DNA of 64,000 bases from Nocardia gamkensis NBRC 108242 (GCF_001612985.1 NZ_BDBM01000019.1:62001-126000), one strand, 5' to 3'. Positions 16,720-26,188 are shown, numbered from the stretch's first letter. Numbers and translations are program-made. The notes: generated from the sequence alone by a model not told the origin.

Positions 16720-17555
16720 CGCGGGCCCGCCGCGACGGACTGCTCCGCCGGCTTCTTGCGTGGTTTCAGGGGTTTACCCGCGACCGTGCCGCCGTCCACC
16801 GGCAACATCGTGCCGGTGACGTACCCCGATCGGTCGCTGCCGAAATACACGGCCACCTCCGCGACATCCTCGGGCGTGCCCTCGCGCGGCAGCGGTCGGT
16901 CCGCCGCCATGGACTCGCGCATCGCCTTGGTGAACCGCTCGCCGTGCTCGGCCGACATCGTCGCCGCCGAGGAGGCGAGCAACGAAGTCGGTATGTTGCC
17001 GGGCGCGATGCAGTTGACGCGAATGCCGAACCGCGCCAGCTCGATCGCCGCCGATTTGGTGAAGTGCACGACCGCCGCCTTGGACGCCCGGTAGCTCTGC
17101 ACTCCCCCGCCCGCCTGGATGCCGCCGACCGAGGACACGTTGACGATCGAGCCGCCGCCGTTGTCGGCCATGTGCCGGGCCGCGAAGCGGGTGCCCGCCA
17201 TGACGCCGAGCAGGTTCACGCCGAGCACCCGGTGGAAGTCGGCGAGATCGTCGTGCAGCAGGCTCCTGTGCATGGTGCCGGAGATGCCCGCGTTGTTGCA
17301 CATCACATCCAGGCCGCCGAAGGTCCGCACCGCGCGGTCCACGAGCCGCTCGACCTGCGCCGGATCGGCGACGTCGATCTGCTCGAAGATCGCCGCCGCG
17401 CCGTAGCCGGCCACCGACGCCGCGCCGCGTTCGGAATCGACGTCGGCGACCACGACGCGGGCGCCTTCGGCGACGAACCGCGCCACGATCGCGCTGCCGA
17501 TACCCGACGCGCCGCCGGTGACTACGGCGACCTTGCCCGCCAATTCGTCGGTCAT
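16716..17555 (-). CDS. Short-chain dehydrogenase/reductase
   Basis: 279 residues, classical SDR. Cofactor motif VVTGGASGIG (residues 12-21), NNAG near residue 90, and a catalytic segment with Ser in VNVSSVGG and Tyr/Lys in SYRASKAAV. VVVADVDSERG, with Asp at the end of the second strand, suggests NAD preference. It probably oxidises a ring or side-chain hydroxyl. A C-terminal tail rich in Lys/Arg (KPLKPRKKPAEQSV) is unusual. Both ends overlap neighbours by ATGA. Confidence 0.93.
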   Translation of the reverse strand: MTDELAGKVAVVTGGASGIGSAIVARFVAEGARVVVADVDSERGAASVAGYGAAAIFEQIDVADPAQVERLVDRAVRTFGGLDVMCNNAGISGTMHRSLLHDDLADFHRVLGVNLLGVMAGTRFAARHMADNGGGSIVNVSSVGGIQAGGGVQSYRASKAAVVHFTKSAAIELARFGIRVNCIAPGNIPTSLLASSAATMSAEHGERFTKAMRESMAADRPLPREGTPEDVAEVAVYFGSDRSGYVTGTMLPVDGGTVAGKPLKPRKKPAEQSVAAGPR

Positions 17556-18391
17556 GCCATATTTCCTTTCGTCAGCTCACCGAGGAATGCCGGCAGCAGG
17601 TCGTTGACGACCTCGGGCTGCTCGATCTGGGGACAGTGCCCCGCATTCGCCACGGCGACGGAACGTCCGTCCGAGATGCGCGCCGCGATGTCCGCCGACC
17701 AGCCCGCGGGCAGCAACTTGTCGCAGGCGCCTTCGACGAGGAGGACGGGCACGCGGATGCGCTCGTAGGCCCGCTCACTCGACGGGGCGGGCGGCGCATC
17801 CGCCCCCGGACGGCGAAACCGCGCGGCCGCCAACGCCTCCCACGCACCGGGGGCGATGCTCGATTCGTATCGTCTGCGCACATAATCCTCGTCGGCCGGG
17901 TACGACTCCGCGTGGAACAGCGCCCGGACGATGGCTCGCATCCCGGACAGCGTGGCGTCGTAGTCGTAGAGCGCTCGCATGTGCTCGTTGCGCTGGATCT
18001 CCCCGCCCCCGCAGATCGCCACCAGGCTGCGCATCGGGAGCCTCGGCGCCGTCGAGGTCGCGTCGACGAGCAGGTTGATCGCGCCCATGGAATTGCCGAC
18101 GAAGTGCGCCGACTCGACGCCGAGGGTCGCGAGGAAGCGTGCGATGTGCCGGATCCGCAGACCGCGGCCGTCGTTGAAGTCGACCACTTTCGCCGACCCG
18201 CCGAAGCCGAGCATGTCCGGGGCCAGCACCCGGTAGCGCGGGGCGAGGGCGTCGATGGTGTGCTCCCAGCCCAGTTCCGCGCAGGCGCCGAACTCGCCGC
18301 CGTGCAGCAGCACCACCGGTTCGCCCGCTCCCGCTTCCAGGTAGGCGGTTGTGCAGCCGTCCACCACGACGGTTCTGCGCTGCGCGATCAC
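17552..18391 (-). CDS. Alpha/beta-fold hydrolase
   Basis: 279 residues from a GTG at 18391 that overlaps the upstream stop (GTGA). Oxyanion-side motif VVLLHGGEFGA, nucleophile elbow FVGNSMGAIN (Ser near residue 107), C-terminal acid region LLVEGACDKLLPAG and catalytic His in NAGHCPQIEQP. It resembles meta-cleavage product hydrolases, which split C-C bonds in ring-fission products, but esterase or thioesterase activity is possible. A second such hydrolase sits at 27818-28717. Confidence 0.9.
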   Translation of the reverse strand: MIAQRRTVVVDGCTTAYLEAGAGEPVVLLHGGEFGACAELGWEHTIDALAPRYRVLAPDMLGFGGSAKVVDFNDGRGLRIRHIARFLATLGVESAHFVGNSMGAINLLVDATSTAPRLPMRSLVAICGGGEIQRNEHMRALYDYDATLSGMRAIVRALFHAESYPADEDYVRRRYESSIAPGAWEALAAARFRRPGADAPPAPSSERAYERIRVPVLLVEGACDKLLPAGWSADIAARISDGRSVAVANAGHCPQIEQPEVVNDLLPAFLGELTKGNMA

Positions 18392-19566
18392 GAGACGCTT
18401 CCTATCCGGTCGATGTGCGGCGGTGCGAGAGTCACCGCGCCTCGGTGGCTGTCCGGCAACGGAATTCGTTCGACGATGCGCACCTGCTCCGGTTCGACCG
18501 CGGTGTCGACCGCATCGCCGAGCAACCGGACTTCGCGCAACCCGAGTTCCTCGAGAATGTCGAAGGCCGATCGGACGTCGCTGTGGTCGGCGGAATGCGC
18601 CTGTGCACAGGGCGTTTGGGCATCCGGTCGGCAAGCGCGCAAGGTCTCCCGCACAGCGGTGCTGCGTGCGCGAATGTAGACGAGCACGCCGCTGCCGGAC
18701 CGCGCGATGCGATCCAGTGCGTGATCGAGTTCGGCCCGGCATCCGCAGTGCCGGGAGCCGAAGACGTCACCGGCGAGGCATTCGAAGTGCAGGCATACCA
18801 GCGGCGCGAGGTCCGCCAACGGATCGCCGTGCACGAACGCGACGTGTTCGCGATCCAGTCCGTCGGTGAATCCGATCGCACGGAACTCCCCCATCGGCAG
18901 CGGAATCCGAGCGACGCCGCGTCGGCGCACCCGGCACAGCTCGCGGCGGCGGTAGACGACCAGGTCATCGATCGACACCACCGGCAACCCGTGTTCGCGA
19001 CCGAGGTCGAGCAGTTCGGTCCGCCCGGCCTGTTCGCCGTCGGCGCCGCAGACCTCGCACAGCACCCCCACGGGCGCCATTCCCGCCAGCTCGACCAAGT
19101 CGACCGCGGCCTCCGGGGATGCGGGCACCGACAGCACACCATCGGCGGCGCAGCCGAGCGGGAAGACGTGTCCGGGCCGGGTGAACGTGCTCGGTGTGCT
19201 CGCCGGGTCGGCGAGCGCGCGAATCGTGTGGGCGCGGTGGGAGGCACGGACGCCGCCCGCCTCGGTTCCGGCCAGGCCCACCGACGCCCGGAACAGCTCG
19301 CGGCCCGGCCCGGTGGAGGTCGGATCGGCCGGCGGTATCCCGAGCACGTCCAGCGCCGCCGAGCGCATCGATACGTGGATGAGCCCGCATCCGATGATGG
19401 TCATGGCCTTGGCCGCTTCGGCCGTCATGCGTTGCGCCGCCATCACCAGATCGCCCCGGCACCCACCGTCCGCCTCGCCGAGGACAAGGATCATCCGCCC
19501 GTCCCGGAGGGCGGCCGTCGCCTCGGCCACCCTGGTCCGGGCCGCCTGCCGGGGCGGGGTCGTCAT
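18388..19566 (-). CDS. RibBA-like protein with both active sites eroded
   Basis: 392 residues. The N-terminal half aligns with DHBP synthase (RibB): LVMAAQRMTAEA, RPGHVFPL and VGVLCEV are retained. The catalytic DDEDRENEGD block is replaced by GEADGGCRGD, and the GGHTEA block by PASPEA, losing the His. The C-terminal half aligns with GTP cyclohydrolase II (RibA) and keeps the three zinc cysteines in FECLAGDVFGSRHCGC. The catalytic RGQEGRGIGL loop is replaced by IRARSTAVRETL. Riboflavin synthesis is therefore unlikely. The gene is intact and linked by overlaps to an FMN-reductase-like gene and a hydrolase. A new catalytic or ligand-binding role in the pathway is plausible but unknown. Confidence 0.85.
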   Translation of the reverse strand: MTTPPRQAARTRVAEATAALRDGRMILVLGEADGGCRGDLVMAAQRMTAEAAKAMTIIGCGLIHVSMRSAALDVLGIPPADPTSTGPGRELFRASVGLAGTEAGGVRASHRAHTIRALADPASTPSTFTRPGHVFPLGCAADGVLSVPASPEAAVDLVELAGMAPVGVLCEVCGADGEQAGRTELLDLGREHGLPVVSIDDLVVYRRRELCRVRRRGVARIPLPMGEFRAIGFTDGLDREHVAFVHGDPLADLAPLVCLHFECLAGDVFGSRHCGCRAELDHALDRIARSGSGVLVYIRARSTAVRETLRACRPDAQTPCAQAHSADHSDVRSAFDILEELGLREVRLLGDAVDTAVEPEQVRIVERIPLPDSHRGAVTLAPPHIDRIGSVS

Positions 19567-20177
19567 GCGCGGGCCCCGCCTGCCGGGGCGAAGGTCAGCA
19601 CCTGCGTGGCGAGCAGCTCGAGCTGAGCGCTGACCGTCTCGTCGGTCAGCCTGCCCTCGGCATCCCAGATCGGTTCCGCGGAATTGATCGCGACGCCGAG
19701 CGGAGTCGGCCACGCCCGCAACGCGTGACCGATCACCCGCAACTGTCCGAGCGTTCCCACGGCGGCCTGCCAGCCGTAGGCGCAGGTGATGCAGCCCCAC
19801 GGTTTGTTGTCCAGGTACACCGTCGCGTCCCCGCGCAGATCCTCGATGTAGTCGAGGGCGTTCTTCACCAGGCCGGAGACGCCGCCGTGGTAGCCGGGCG
19901 AGCCGATCACCACCGCGTCCGCGCCGCGCAGCGCCTCCACCAGTGCGGTCGCCCGCTCGGTGCGGACCGGGTCGTGCGGGTTGTACATCGGCAGGTTGAT
20001 CTCCTCGCCGCAGAACAGCGCGGTGCGCCCGCCGTGGCGTTCCACCGCCGCCAGGCAGTGCCGCAGCGCTTGCTCCGTCGACGAACCCGCCCGCAACGTG
20101 CCGCCGATGCCGACGACGAACGGCCGCCCGTCACCGGCCACCTCGGGGGCGGTCGCACTTCTCGCGCCTGCGGTCAT
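19563..20177 (-). CDS. NAD(P)H-dependent FMN reductase family flavoprotein
   Basis: 204 residues, ATG at 20177 preceded by GAGG. Flavodoxin-like fold: GIGGTLRAGSSTEQALRHCL binds FMN phosphate near the N-terminus, then LPMYNPHD, VIGSPGYHGGVSGLVKNALD and KPWGCITCAYGWQA. It could supply reduced FMN to the luciferase-type monooxygenase at 22089, or act as an NADPH-dependent azo/quinone reductase. It overlaps the RibBA-like start by ATGA. Confidence 0.9.
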   Translation of the reverse strand: MTAGARSATAPEVAGDGRPFVVGIGGTLRAGSSTEQALRHCLAAVERHGGRTALFCGEEINLPMYNPHDPVRTERATALVEALRGADAVVIGSPGYHGGVSGLVKNALDYIEDLRGDATVYLDNKPWGCITCAYGWQAAVGTLGQLRVIGHALRAWPTPLGVAINSAEPIWDAEGRLTDETVSAQLELLATQVLTFAPAGGARA

Positions 20178-20209
20178 GACCGATACCTCGTGCTTTCCTC
20201 TGAAGGTCC

Positions 20210-21199
20210 CTACTTGATGGCGATCGGATTTATGGGGGATCCGACGGCGCCGATCACGCGCAACGGCGGTGCGATGAGCTGGAATTCGTAGACGCCGTCC
20301 GCGGCGCAGTCGGCCGCGAGCGCGGTGAGATCCCAGTACTCGCCGAGCATCAGTCCCATGTCCCGAAGGCAGAGCATGTGCAGCGGCAGGAAGGTGCCGT
20401 CCACTCCGGACACCGGGTCCTCGACCATGAGGTTGTCCGCGGCCACGGCCGCGATCTCCCGTTCGTGCAGCCAGGTTGCGCACCGCCAGTCCAGGCCCGA
20501 GTACGGTTCCGTGCCGTCGCCCGCCTCGAGGAAGCGAGCCCACCAGCCGGTGCGGATCAGCACGATGTCGCCGCGTCCGACTTCGACGCCCTGTGCCTCG
20601 GCGACCTCGTCCAGCTCGTCGGGGGTGATCGGGTCGCCCGCCGCGAGGAAGGTGTCGGCGCCGCGGTGGCGGACCAGATCCAGCAGCACGCCGCGGGTCG
20701 TGATGCCCTTGCCGTCGACCTTGTCGATCCCGCAGTGGTACGCGCCCAGACTGGTGACCGAGCTCGCCGGGAAACCGTTGTACAGGTGGTCGTCGTAGTA
20801 GACGTGCGACAGCGCATCCCACTGCGTCGCCGCCTGTAGCGGCATGATGATCAGATCGTCGTTGAAGCGGAACGGGTTGTCCTCGAAGAAGCCGCTGAGT
20901 TCGCGTCCGACGCTGTTGCGCAACCACTTCGGGCCGTACTCGGTCAAGGTTCGCGCGTCGCCGCCGTCCACCGTCATCACGTGCACCGGGTTGTGCCGGA
21001 ACTTGAACGCGCCCTGCGGTCCGGACGAGCCGAAGTCGACGCCGAGCGGGAACACCCGTCCGTGCCGTACCAGGCCCGCCGCCTGGGTGACCTTGTCCGG
21101 GGTGATGAAATTGAGCGTGCCGAGTTCGTCGGCGGCGCCCCATCGGCCCCAATTGCGCACACCGTCGGCGACACGCCGGAATTCCGTCAGATCGGCCAC
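20210..21199 (-). CDS. Cyclase family protein (kynurenine formamidase-like fold)
   Basis: 329 residues from a GTG at 21199 with AAAGGAG upstream. It belongs to the cyclase/formamidase superfamily, metal-dependent hydrolases that open cyclic or amide bonds. The segment QWDALSHVYYDDHLYNG carries the Asp and His expected at the metal site. DIVLIRTGWWARF is the conserved central strand, and LPLHMLCLRDMGLMLGEYWD the distal part. Length and motifs fit the longer subgroup found in aromatic-compound clusters. Probable role: hydrolysis of a lactone or amide intermediate. Confidence 0.87.
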   Translation of the reverse strand: MADLTEFRRVADGVRNWGRWGAADELGTLNFITPDKVTQAAGLVRHGRVFPLGVDFGSSGPQGAFKFRHNPVHVMTVDGGDARTLTEYGPKWLRNSVGRELSGFFEDNPFRFNDDLIIMPLQAATQWDALSHVYYDDHLYNGFPASSVTSLGAYHCGIDKVDGKGITTRGVLLDLVRHRGADTFLAAGDPITPDELDEVAEAQGVEVGRGDIVLIRTGWWARFLEAGDGTEPYSGLDWRCATWLHEREIAAVAADNLMVEDPVSGVDGTFLPLHMLCLRDMGLMLGEYWDLTALAADCAADGVYEFQLIAPPLRVIGAVGSPINPIAIK

Positions 21200-21239
21200 G
21201 CTGCTTCTCCTTTCACGCTGAGTGCCGGTATTCCGGCGG

Positions 21240-22061
21240 TCATGAGCCCGCGTCCACACCGGCGATCCGGGCGCCCACATTCCCGCCGTCGACCCAGAGC
21301 ACCTGGCCGGTGACGTAACTCGCCGCCCGGCTGTTGAGGAACAGCAAGGCGGCCGCTTGTTCGGCCGGTTCGCACACCCGGCCCAGCGGCTTGGGAATGG
21401 TGTCGAGATACTCCTGGCCGTAGGCCGCGCGCAGTTGCTCCAGGATGGGCGTCTGCGTCACTCCCGGACCCGTGCAATTGATCCGGATGCCGCGCGCCCC
21501 CAGGGCGACGGCGTTACGCATCGTGTAGTAGATGATCGCTTCCTTCGACAACCGATAACCGCCGTCGGCCACGGCGTCGGGATGGGCTTCGCACCAGGCG
21601 ATTCCGGCCTGCATGTCCGCGGTGTCCAGCAGGCCGCCGACCTGCTCGCGGTGCTCGAGATAGCCGGCCGCCGCGAGCGAGGACACGCTCGCGATCGTGG
21701 CTCCCGGCGCCATCGACCGCGTCAGCGCATCGGTGAACTGCCGCAGGCCGAGGAAATTGATCGTGACCACGCGGATGGGGTCGCCGATGCCCGAGGAGAC
21801 GCCCGCGACGTTGAACAGGGAGTCGACGCCGCCGCCTAGCGTGGCGACGGCGCGCTCGATCGACGCGGCGTCGGCCATGTCCACTCGATGGAATTCGTCG
21901 AGGTCACCGGCCGGCTCTGCCACGTCCAGACCGGTCACGCGGCCGCCGAGTGCCCTGACCTGACGGGCCACGCAGGCGCCGATCCCGGACGAGCATCCGG
22001 TCACGACGACCCGCTTGCCGTCGTAGCGCCACAGCTCATCTGCTCGTTCGACCTCGGGCAT
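21240..22061 (-). CDS. Short-chain dehydrogenase/reductase
   Basis: 273 residues. VVVTGCSSGIGACVARQ cofactor motif, LDVAEPAGD at the second strand, NVAGVSSGIG in place of NNAG, and catalytic SVSSLAAAGY ... GGYRLSKEAI. The insertion between Ser and Tyr (about 40 residues) resembles 3-alpha-hydroxysteroid dehydrogenase/carbonyl reductase type SDRs. The C-terminus YVTGQVLWVDGG is standard. Probably oxidises or reduces an alicyclic ketone/alcohol. Confidence 0.92.
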   Translation of the reverse strand: MPEVERADELWRYDGKRVVVTGCSSGIGACVARQVRALGGRVTGLDVAEPAGDLDEFHRVDMADAASIERAVATLGGGVDSLFNVAGVSSGIGDPIRVVTINFLGLRQFTDALTRSMAPGATIASVSSLAAAGYLEHREQVGGLLDTADMQAGIAWCEAHPDAVADGGYRLSKEAIIYYTMRNAVALGARGIRINCTGPGVTQTPILEQLRAAYGQEYLDTIPKPLGRVCEPAEQAAALLFLNSRAASYVTGQVLWVDGGNVGARIAGVDAGS

Positions 22062-22088
22062 CTGCTCTGTCTCCCTCTCGTCCGGGGA

Positions 22089-23390
22089 TCACTGCGCTTC
22101 TTCCTTGGCGCGTTGCGCGGCCTGCACCCGGCCCTCGTTGATCTCGGCCATGGCTTCGGGGATCTCGCTGGCGGTGAAGGAGCCGCCCCGGCCGGTGGGC
22201 AGGCCGCCGAACGCGTAGTTCTCGTCGAATGCCGGGGAGGCCAACGGCTTACGCCGCGCCTCGACCTTCTCGATGACCGGCTCGAGGCGCTTGGCCTTCG
22301 CGGCGACGGCCTTCTCGTCGCGCTCGATGAACTCCGGCAGCACGTGCTTGCCCATGAGTTCGATGGACTCCATGGTGGCCTCGTGGCTGCGCGGGTTCAG
22401 CAGCAGGATGATCTCGTCGACGCCGCTCTCCTCGTAGCCGCGCAGGAATTCGCGTACGGTGTCCGGCGATCCGATGGCGCCCCGGCCCGGCCCGTAGGCC
22501 AGCGTCTCGTCCTCCTCGACAGCGTCGAGGTAGCGGTCCCACACACCCGTGCGACCGGGGGTGTGCTGGCCGGTCATGTAGTAGTGCATGATCCCGAAGG
22601 AGAAGAACCCGCCGCCGAGTCCCAGTCGCTGGAGAGCCTGCTCGTCGGTGGGCGCGACCATCATCGACAGATCGCCGCCGATGGCCAGGATGTTCGGGTT
22701 GAGCACGGGCAGCCACGGCTCGGCCTTGTCCTCGAACTCCTGGTAGTACCCGCGGACCCGATCCGCCAGCGGCCCGGGTCCGGTGTAGGCGAAGCTCAGC
22801 GCACCCGCGCCCAACCGTGCCGCCATCTGCACCGAGGAAGGCCGGGTACAGGCCACCCACACCGGGGGATGCGCGCGCTGGTGCGGCTTGGGAATCACAT
22901 TGCGCGCGGGCATCTGGATGTGCTCGCCCTCGAAACCGGTGAACGGCTCCTCGATCATGCAGCGGATGGCGACCTCCAGGGCCTCCTCCCACTGCCCGCG
23001 CTTATCGGCGGGATCGATGTCGAATCCGCCGAGTTCGCCCACCGACGACGATTCGCCGGTGCCGAACTCCACCCGTCCATCGGAGATCAGGTCGAGTGTG
23101 GCGACCCGTTCGGCGACCCGGGCCGGATGGTTGATCGCCGGAGGCAGATGCATGACGCCGAAACCGAGCCGGATGTTCTCGGTCCGCTGGCTGGCGGCGG
23201 CCAGGAAGATCTCCGGCGCGGTGGAATGGCAGTACTCCTCGAGGAAGTGGTGTTCGGTCAGCCAGACGGTGGAGAACCCCGCCTTGTCGGCGGCCTCCAC
23301 CTCCGCGAGACCTTCCTTGAAGAGCAGTCGCTCGTCGTCCGGCACCCACGGCCGCGGCAGCGCGAATTCGTAGAACAGGGATATCTTCAT
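22089..23390 (-). CDS. LLM class (luciferase-like) flavin-dependent monooxygenase
   Basis: 433 residues, bacterial luciferase family. N-terminal KISLFYEFALPRPW, then VWLTEHHFLEEY, IRLGFGVMHLPPAINHPARV and LISDGRVEFGTGES form the flavin-binding barrel. PPVWVACTRPSSVQ and RGYEESGVDEIILLLNP are the later family blocks. It uses reduced FMN or F420; which one cannot be told from sequence alone. The FMN reductase at 19563 would fit as partner. Possible roles are Baeyer-Villiger-type or hydroxylation steps. It starts one base before the stop of the upstream flavoprotein gene ends. Confidence 0.92.
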   Translation of the reverse strand: MKISLFYEFALPRPWVPDDERLLFKEGLAEVEAADKAGFSTVWLTEHHFLEEYCHSTAPEIFLAAASQRTENIRLGFGVMHLPPAINHPARVAERVATLDLISDGRVEFGTGESSSVGELGGFDIDPADKRGQWEEALEVAIRCMIEEPFTGFEGEHIQMPARNVIPKPHQRAHPPVWVACTRPSSVQMAARLGAGALSFAYTGPGPLADRVRGYYQEFEDKAEPWLPVLNPNILAIGGDLSMMVAPTDEQALQRLGLGGGFFSFGIMHYYMTGQHTPGRTGVWDRYLDAVEEDETLAYGPGRGAIGSPDTVREFLRGYEESGVDEIILLLNPRSHEATMESIELMGKHVLPEFIERDEKAVAAKAKRLEPVIEKVEARRKPLASPAFDENYAFGGLPTGRGGSFTASEIPEAMAEINEGRVQAAQRAKEEAQ

Positions 23391-25214
23391 TTACTTACTT
23401 CCTCCGATGGAATCGAATGTCGAGTTGTCGCGGGCGGTTTCGGTGTGGGCCGCCGTCGCGCTACCCGCCAGGTGCTCGACGGCGGCGTAGCCGAACGTCA
23501 TCGCGGGCCCGATCGTGGCGCCCGCGCCCGCGTAACTGCGGCCCATGACCGCCGCGGAGGTGTTGCCCACGGCGTAGAGACCCGGGATGACGGTGCCGTC
23601 GGACCGCAGCACCCGGGCGTGCTCGTCGGTGCGCAGGCCGCCCGAGGTGCCGAGATCGCCGAGGATGATCCGGAACGCGTAGTACGGGGGCTTGCCCAGC
23701 GGATACAGGTTGGGGTTGGGCAGGGTGGGGTCGCCGTAGTAGTTGTCGTAGACGCTGTCGCCGCGCTGGAAGTCGTCGTCGTGGCCGTTGCGGGCGAGTT
23801 CGTCGAATCGCTTCGCGGTGGCGCGCAGGCGATCCTCGGGCACGCCGATCTTCGCCGCGAGTTCCGTCCAGGAGTTCGCCGCCACGACGACGCCCGAGTC
23901 CAGCCAGGCCTGCGGGATCTTCCGGCCGGTCGGCACCGGTGCGAACGGGATCTTCGGCAACGGCAGGTGCCCGGCGACGACGTAGCGGCGCCAGGAGCGC
24001 ACGTCGGTGATCAGCCAGCTCGGGATGTGCGTGGTACCCGACCGCTGGCCCTCGATCATCGCGTGGCCGAAATCCATGTACGGCGCGGCCTCGTTGATGT
24101 ACCGCTCGCCCGCGCCGTTGACGATGAACTGGGCAGGCATCATGCGCTCGTTGAGCATGAATTGCAGCCGGCCGTCCGGCCATTGGATGGCCGGGAACCA
24201 CCACGCCTCGTCCATCAGGTCGGTGGCCGCGCCGACCTGCTGCCCGGCGCGGATGCCGTCGCCCATGGCCTGCGGATTGCCGAAACTCCAGTCCTGGTCC
24301 ACGACCGGCTGGTGCTCCTTGCGCCAGGCCATGTCGTGATCGAAGCCGCCGGTGGCCAGGATCACGCCGCGTTCGGCCCGGATCCGCGACGGCTGCCCGT
24401 CGCGCTCGACCACCGCGCCGACCACGCCGCCCTCGGCTCCGGTGATCAGGGAGGTCATCGGCGCGTTCAGCCAGAGCGGGATGTCGCGCTCCCGCAGTGC
24501 GAGCCGCAGCCGGGCCACCAGGGATTGGCCGATGGCGGCGATCCGGTCACCGAACACCCTGGCGCGGAACATCCGCCAGACCAGTTTCACCAGCACGGCT
24601 TTGCCGCGCCAGGACTGGCGCACCTGGTAGAACAGCCGCAGATCCTTGGGCCCCAGCCAGATTCCCTTCGGGGCCAAGGCCAGCGGACGCAGCAGGTTCT
24701 GCTCTTCGTCGCCGAGCATGCGCAGATCGATCGGCGGCACGTTGATGGTGCTGCCCTGCGCGGAGCCGCCGGGCAGTTCCGGGTAGTAGTCGGCGTAGCC
24801 GGGTTTCCACACGAACCGCAGCCACGGACTGCGCTGTTCGAGGAATTCCATCATCCGCGGCGCCTTCGCGACATAGGCCCGCAGGCGAGCGTCGCCGACC
24901 AGGCCTTCGGTGATCGCGCGCAGGTACTCCACCACCCCGTCGGGATCGGGTGTGTAGCCGTCGCGCTTCTGCGCCGGGGCGCCGGGCACCCAGATGCCGC
25001 CGCCCGACAGCGCGGTCGATCCGCCGTAGTAGGCAGCCTTCTCGACCACCAGGACGGACAGTCCGGACGCCTCGGCCGCCAGCGCGGCGGTCAGCCCGCC
25101 GCCGCCGGAGCCGACGATCAGGACATCGACGGCATGGTCGAACTCCGTTGATTCTCCGGTGTTTCCGGACTTCGCGGTGCCGGACACGGGTGCGTCGATC
25201 GGTTCGGATGTCAC
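23391..25214 (-). CDS. FAD-dependent dehydrogenase, 3-ketosteroid-delta1-dehydrogenase-like
   Basis: 607 residues from a GTG at 25214 with AGGAGG at ideal spacing. FAD-binding DVLIVGSGGGGLTAALAAEA, then GGSTALSGGGIWVPG, ILATGGFDHD, and the C-terminal PPYYAFRIILGDLGTSGGLR (catalytic Tyr/Gly region in ketosteroid dehydrogenases) and GLYAVGNTSAAVMGRSYAGA. It belongs to the FAD_binding_2 family that introduces double bonds next to ring ketones. A second copy, 28754-30397, is only distantly similar, so they probably act on different rings or intermediates. Substrate not determinable. Confidence 0.9.
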   Translation of the reverse strand: MTSEPIDAPVSGTAKSGNTGESTEFDHAVDVLIVGSGGGGLTAALAAEASGLSVLVVEKAAYYGGSTALSGGGIWVPGAPAQKRDGYTPDPDGVVEYLRAITEGLVGDARLRAYVAKAPRMMEFLEQRSPWLRFVWKPGYADYYPELPGGSAQGSTINVPPIDLRMLGDEEQNLLRPLALAPKGIWLGPKDLRLFYQVRQSWRGKAVLVKLVWRMFRARVFGDRIAAIGQSLVARLRLALRERDIPLWLNAPMTSLITGAEGGVVGAVVERDGQPSRIRAERGVILATGGFDHDMAWRKEHQPVVDQDWSFGNPQAMGDGIRAGQQVGAATDLMDEAWWFPAIQWPDGRLQFMLNERMMPAQFIVNGAGERYINEAAPYMDFGHAMIEGQRSGTTHIPSWLITDVRSWRRYVVAGHLPLPKIPFAPVPTGRKIPQAWLDSGVVVAANSWTELAAKIGVPEDRLRATAKRFDELARNGHDDDFQRGDSVYDNYYGDPTLPNPNLYPLGKPPYYAFRIILGDLGTSGGLRTDEHARVLRSDGTVIPGLYAVGNTSAAVMGRSYAGAGATIGPAMTFGYAAVEHLAGSATAAHTETARDNSTFDSIGGSK

Positions 25215-25216
25215 GC

Positions 25217-26188
25217 TCACCTCCTGGCGGTCGAATCGTTGTCCCGGCCCGCGTCCGCGAGGGCGGTTCGCACGGCGAACCCGGCGATCAGCGCGGGAGC
25301 GGATCGGTAGTAGCGCACCGTCGTCCGGTACGGCCCCTGGCTTGCCAGCGCCGCGAAGGCGGCGACCCAGGTGCGCACCTCGTGCGCGGAGTTGCCCGCG
25401 GCCTCGGTGATCGCCGCGTTGGCCCAGTCGTCGAACTCGTCGAGCCGCCCGTGGTCGAGGATCTCGAGGAAGCGCCCGTCCCACTCGGGGTTGAGCGGCC
25501 GGAGCCCGCCGCGCCCGGCGGCGAATTCGCGGGCGGCTTCGATCACCCTCTCCTGCCGGGTATTTCGCTGCTGCGGGGTCATCTGCCCGCCGTGCACGAT
25601 CCGCTCCAGCGCGGGTCCGGTGGCCGTGGCCAGCGCGGGCACCGGTGGGTCGTGGGACAGCCCGCCCGAACCCAGCACCAGCACCCGCCTGCCGAGTGTC
25701 GCCAGATACGCGCCAACGGCCGCGCCCAGCGCTCTGGCACGATGCAGCGGACCGAGCGGCACGGCCACCGAGTTGACGAAGATCGGGACGACCGGTCGCG
25801 CGGTCGCGGCGCCCAGCAGCCGCTGCAGCGGCTGGACCGTCCCGTGATCGACCTCCATCGTCATCGAGACGGCCACGTCGACACCGGCCGCGAGCACCGC
25901 CTCGGCCAGCTCGGCCGCCAGGTCGGCGGGGACGTCCAGCGGCCCGGCGTGCGTGCCGTAGTCGCCGACTCCGGTGGCCGCCGTGCCGATGCAGAACGGC
26001 GGCATGAGCTTGTAGAAGAACCCGTTGTAGTGGTCGGGCGCGAACACCACGACCAGTTCCGGGTCGAAGTCGCGGACGAACCGCGACGCCTCGTCGAGGG
26101 CCGACTCGATGTCCTCGAGCAATTCTCGTTCCGGCCCGGGGAGGTCAAGAAGAGGGCTGTGCGAGACGCAGCACACGGCCAGCGGCAT
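25217..26188 (-). CDS. MhpB-like class III extradiol ring-cleavage dioxygenase
   Basis: 323 residues, homologous to 2,3-dihydroxyphenylpropionate 1,2-dioxygenase (MhpB) and related class III Fe(II) enzymes. Iron/catalytic His candidates are in [22 protein letters not shown] and VDHGTVQPL. It would open a catechol ring produced by the hydroxylase at 26145. Its first 44 bases overlap the 3' end of that gene, an unusually long overlap for this run. It is followed, two bases after its stop, by the ketosteroid-dehydrogenase-like flavoprotein. Presence of MhpA-, B- and C-like proteins without MhpD/E/F here suggests the ring-fission product is processed differently. Confidence 0.9.
   Translation of the reverse strand: MPLAVCCVSHSPLLDLPGPERELLEDIESALDEASRFVRDFDPELVVVFAPDHYNGFFYKLMPPFCIGTAATGVGDYGTHAGPLDVPADLAAELAEAVLAAGVDVAVSMTMEVDHGTVQPLQRLLGAATARPVVPIFVNSVAVPLGPLHRARALGAAVGAYLATLGRRVLVLGSGGLSHDPPVPALATATGPALERIVHGGQMTPQQRNTRQERVIEAAREFAAGRGGLRPLNPEWDGRFLEILDHGRLDEFDDWANAAITEAAGNSAHEVRTWVAAFAALASQGPYRTTVRYYRSAPALIAGFAVRTALADAGRDNDSTARR

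Noticed and set aside
18388-19566. Riboflavin biosynthesis gene ribBA
   Set aside because: Catalytic blocks of both halves are missing and no other rib genes are nearby.
21888-25151. 1087-codon plus-strand frame, the longest in the window
   Set aside because: Antisense to the SDR, luciferase-like and flavoprotein genes, all with strong motifs; composition is His/Arg/Gly-rich without any domain.
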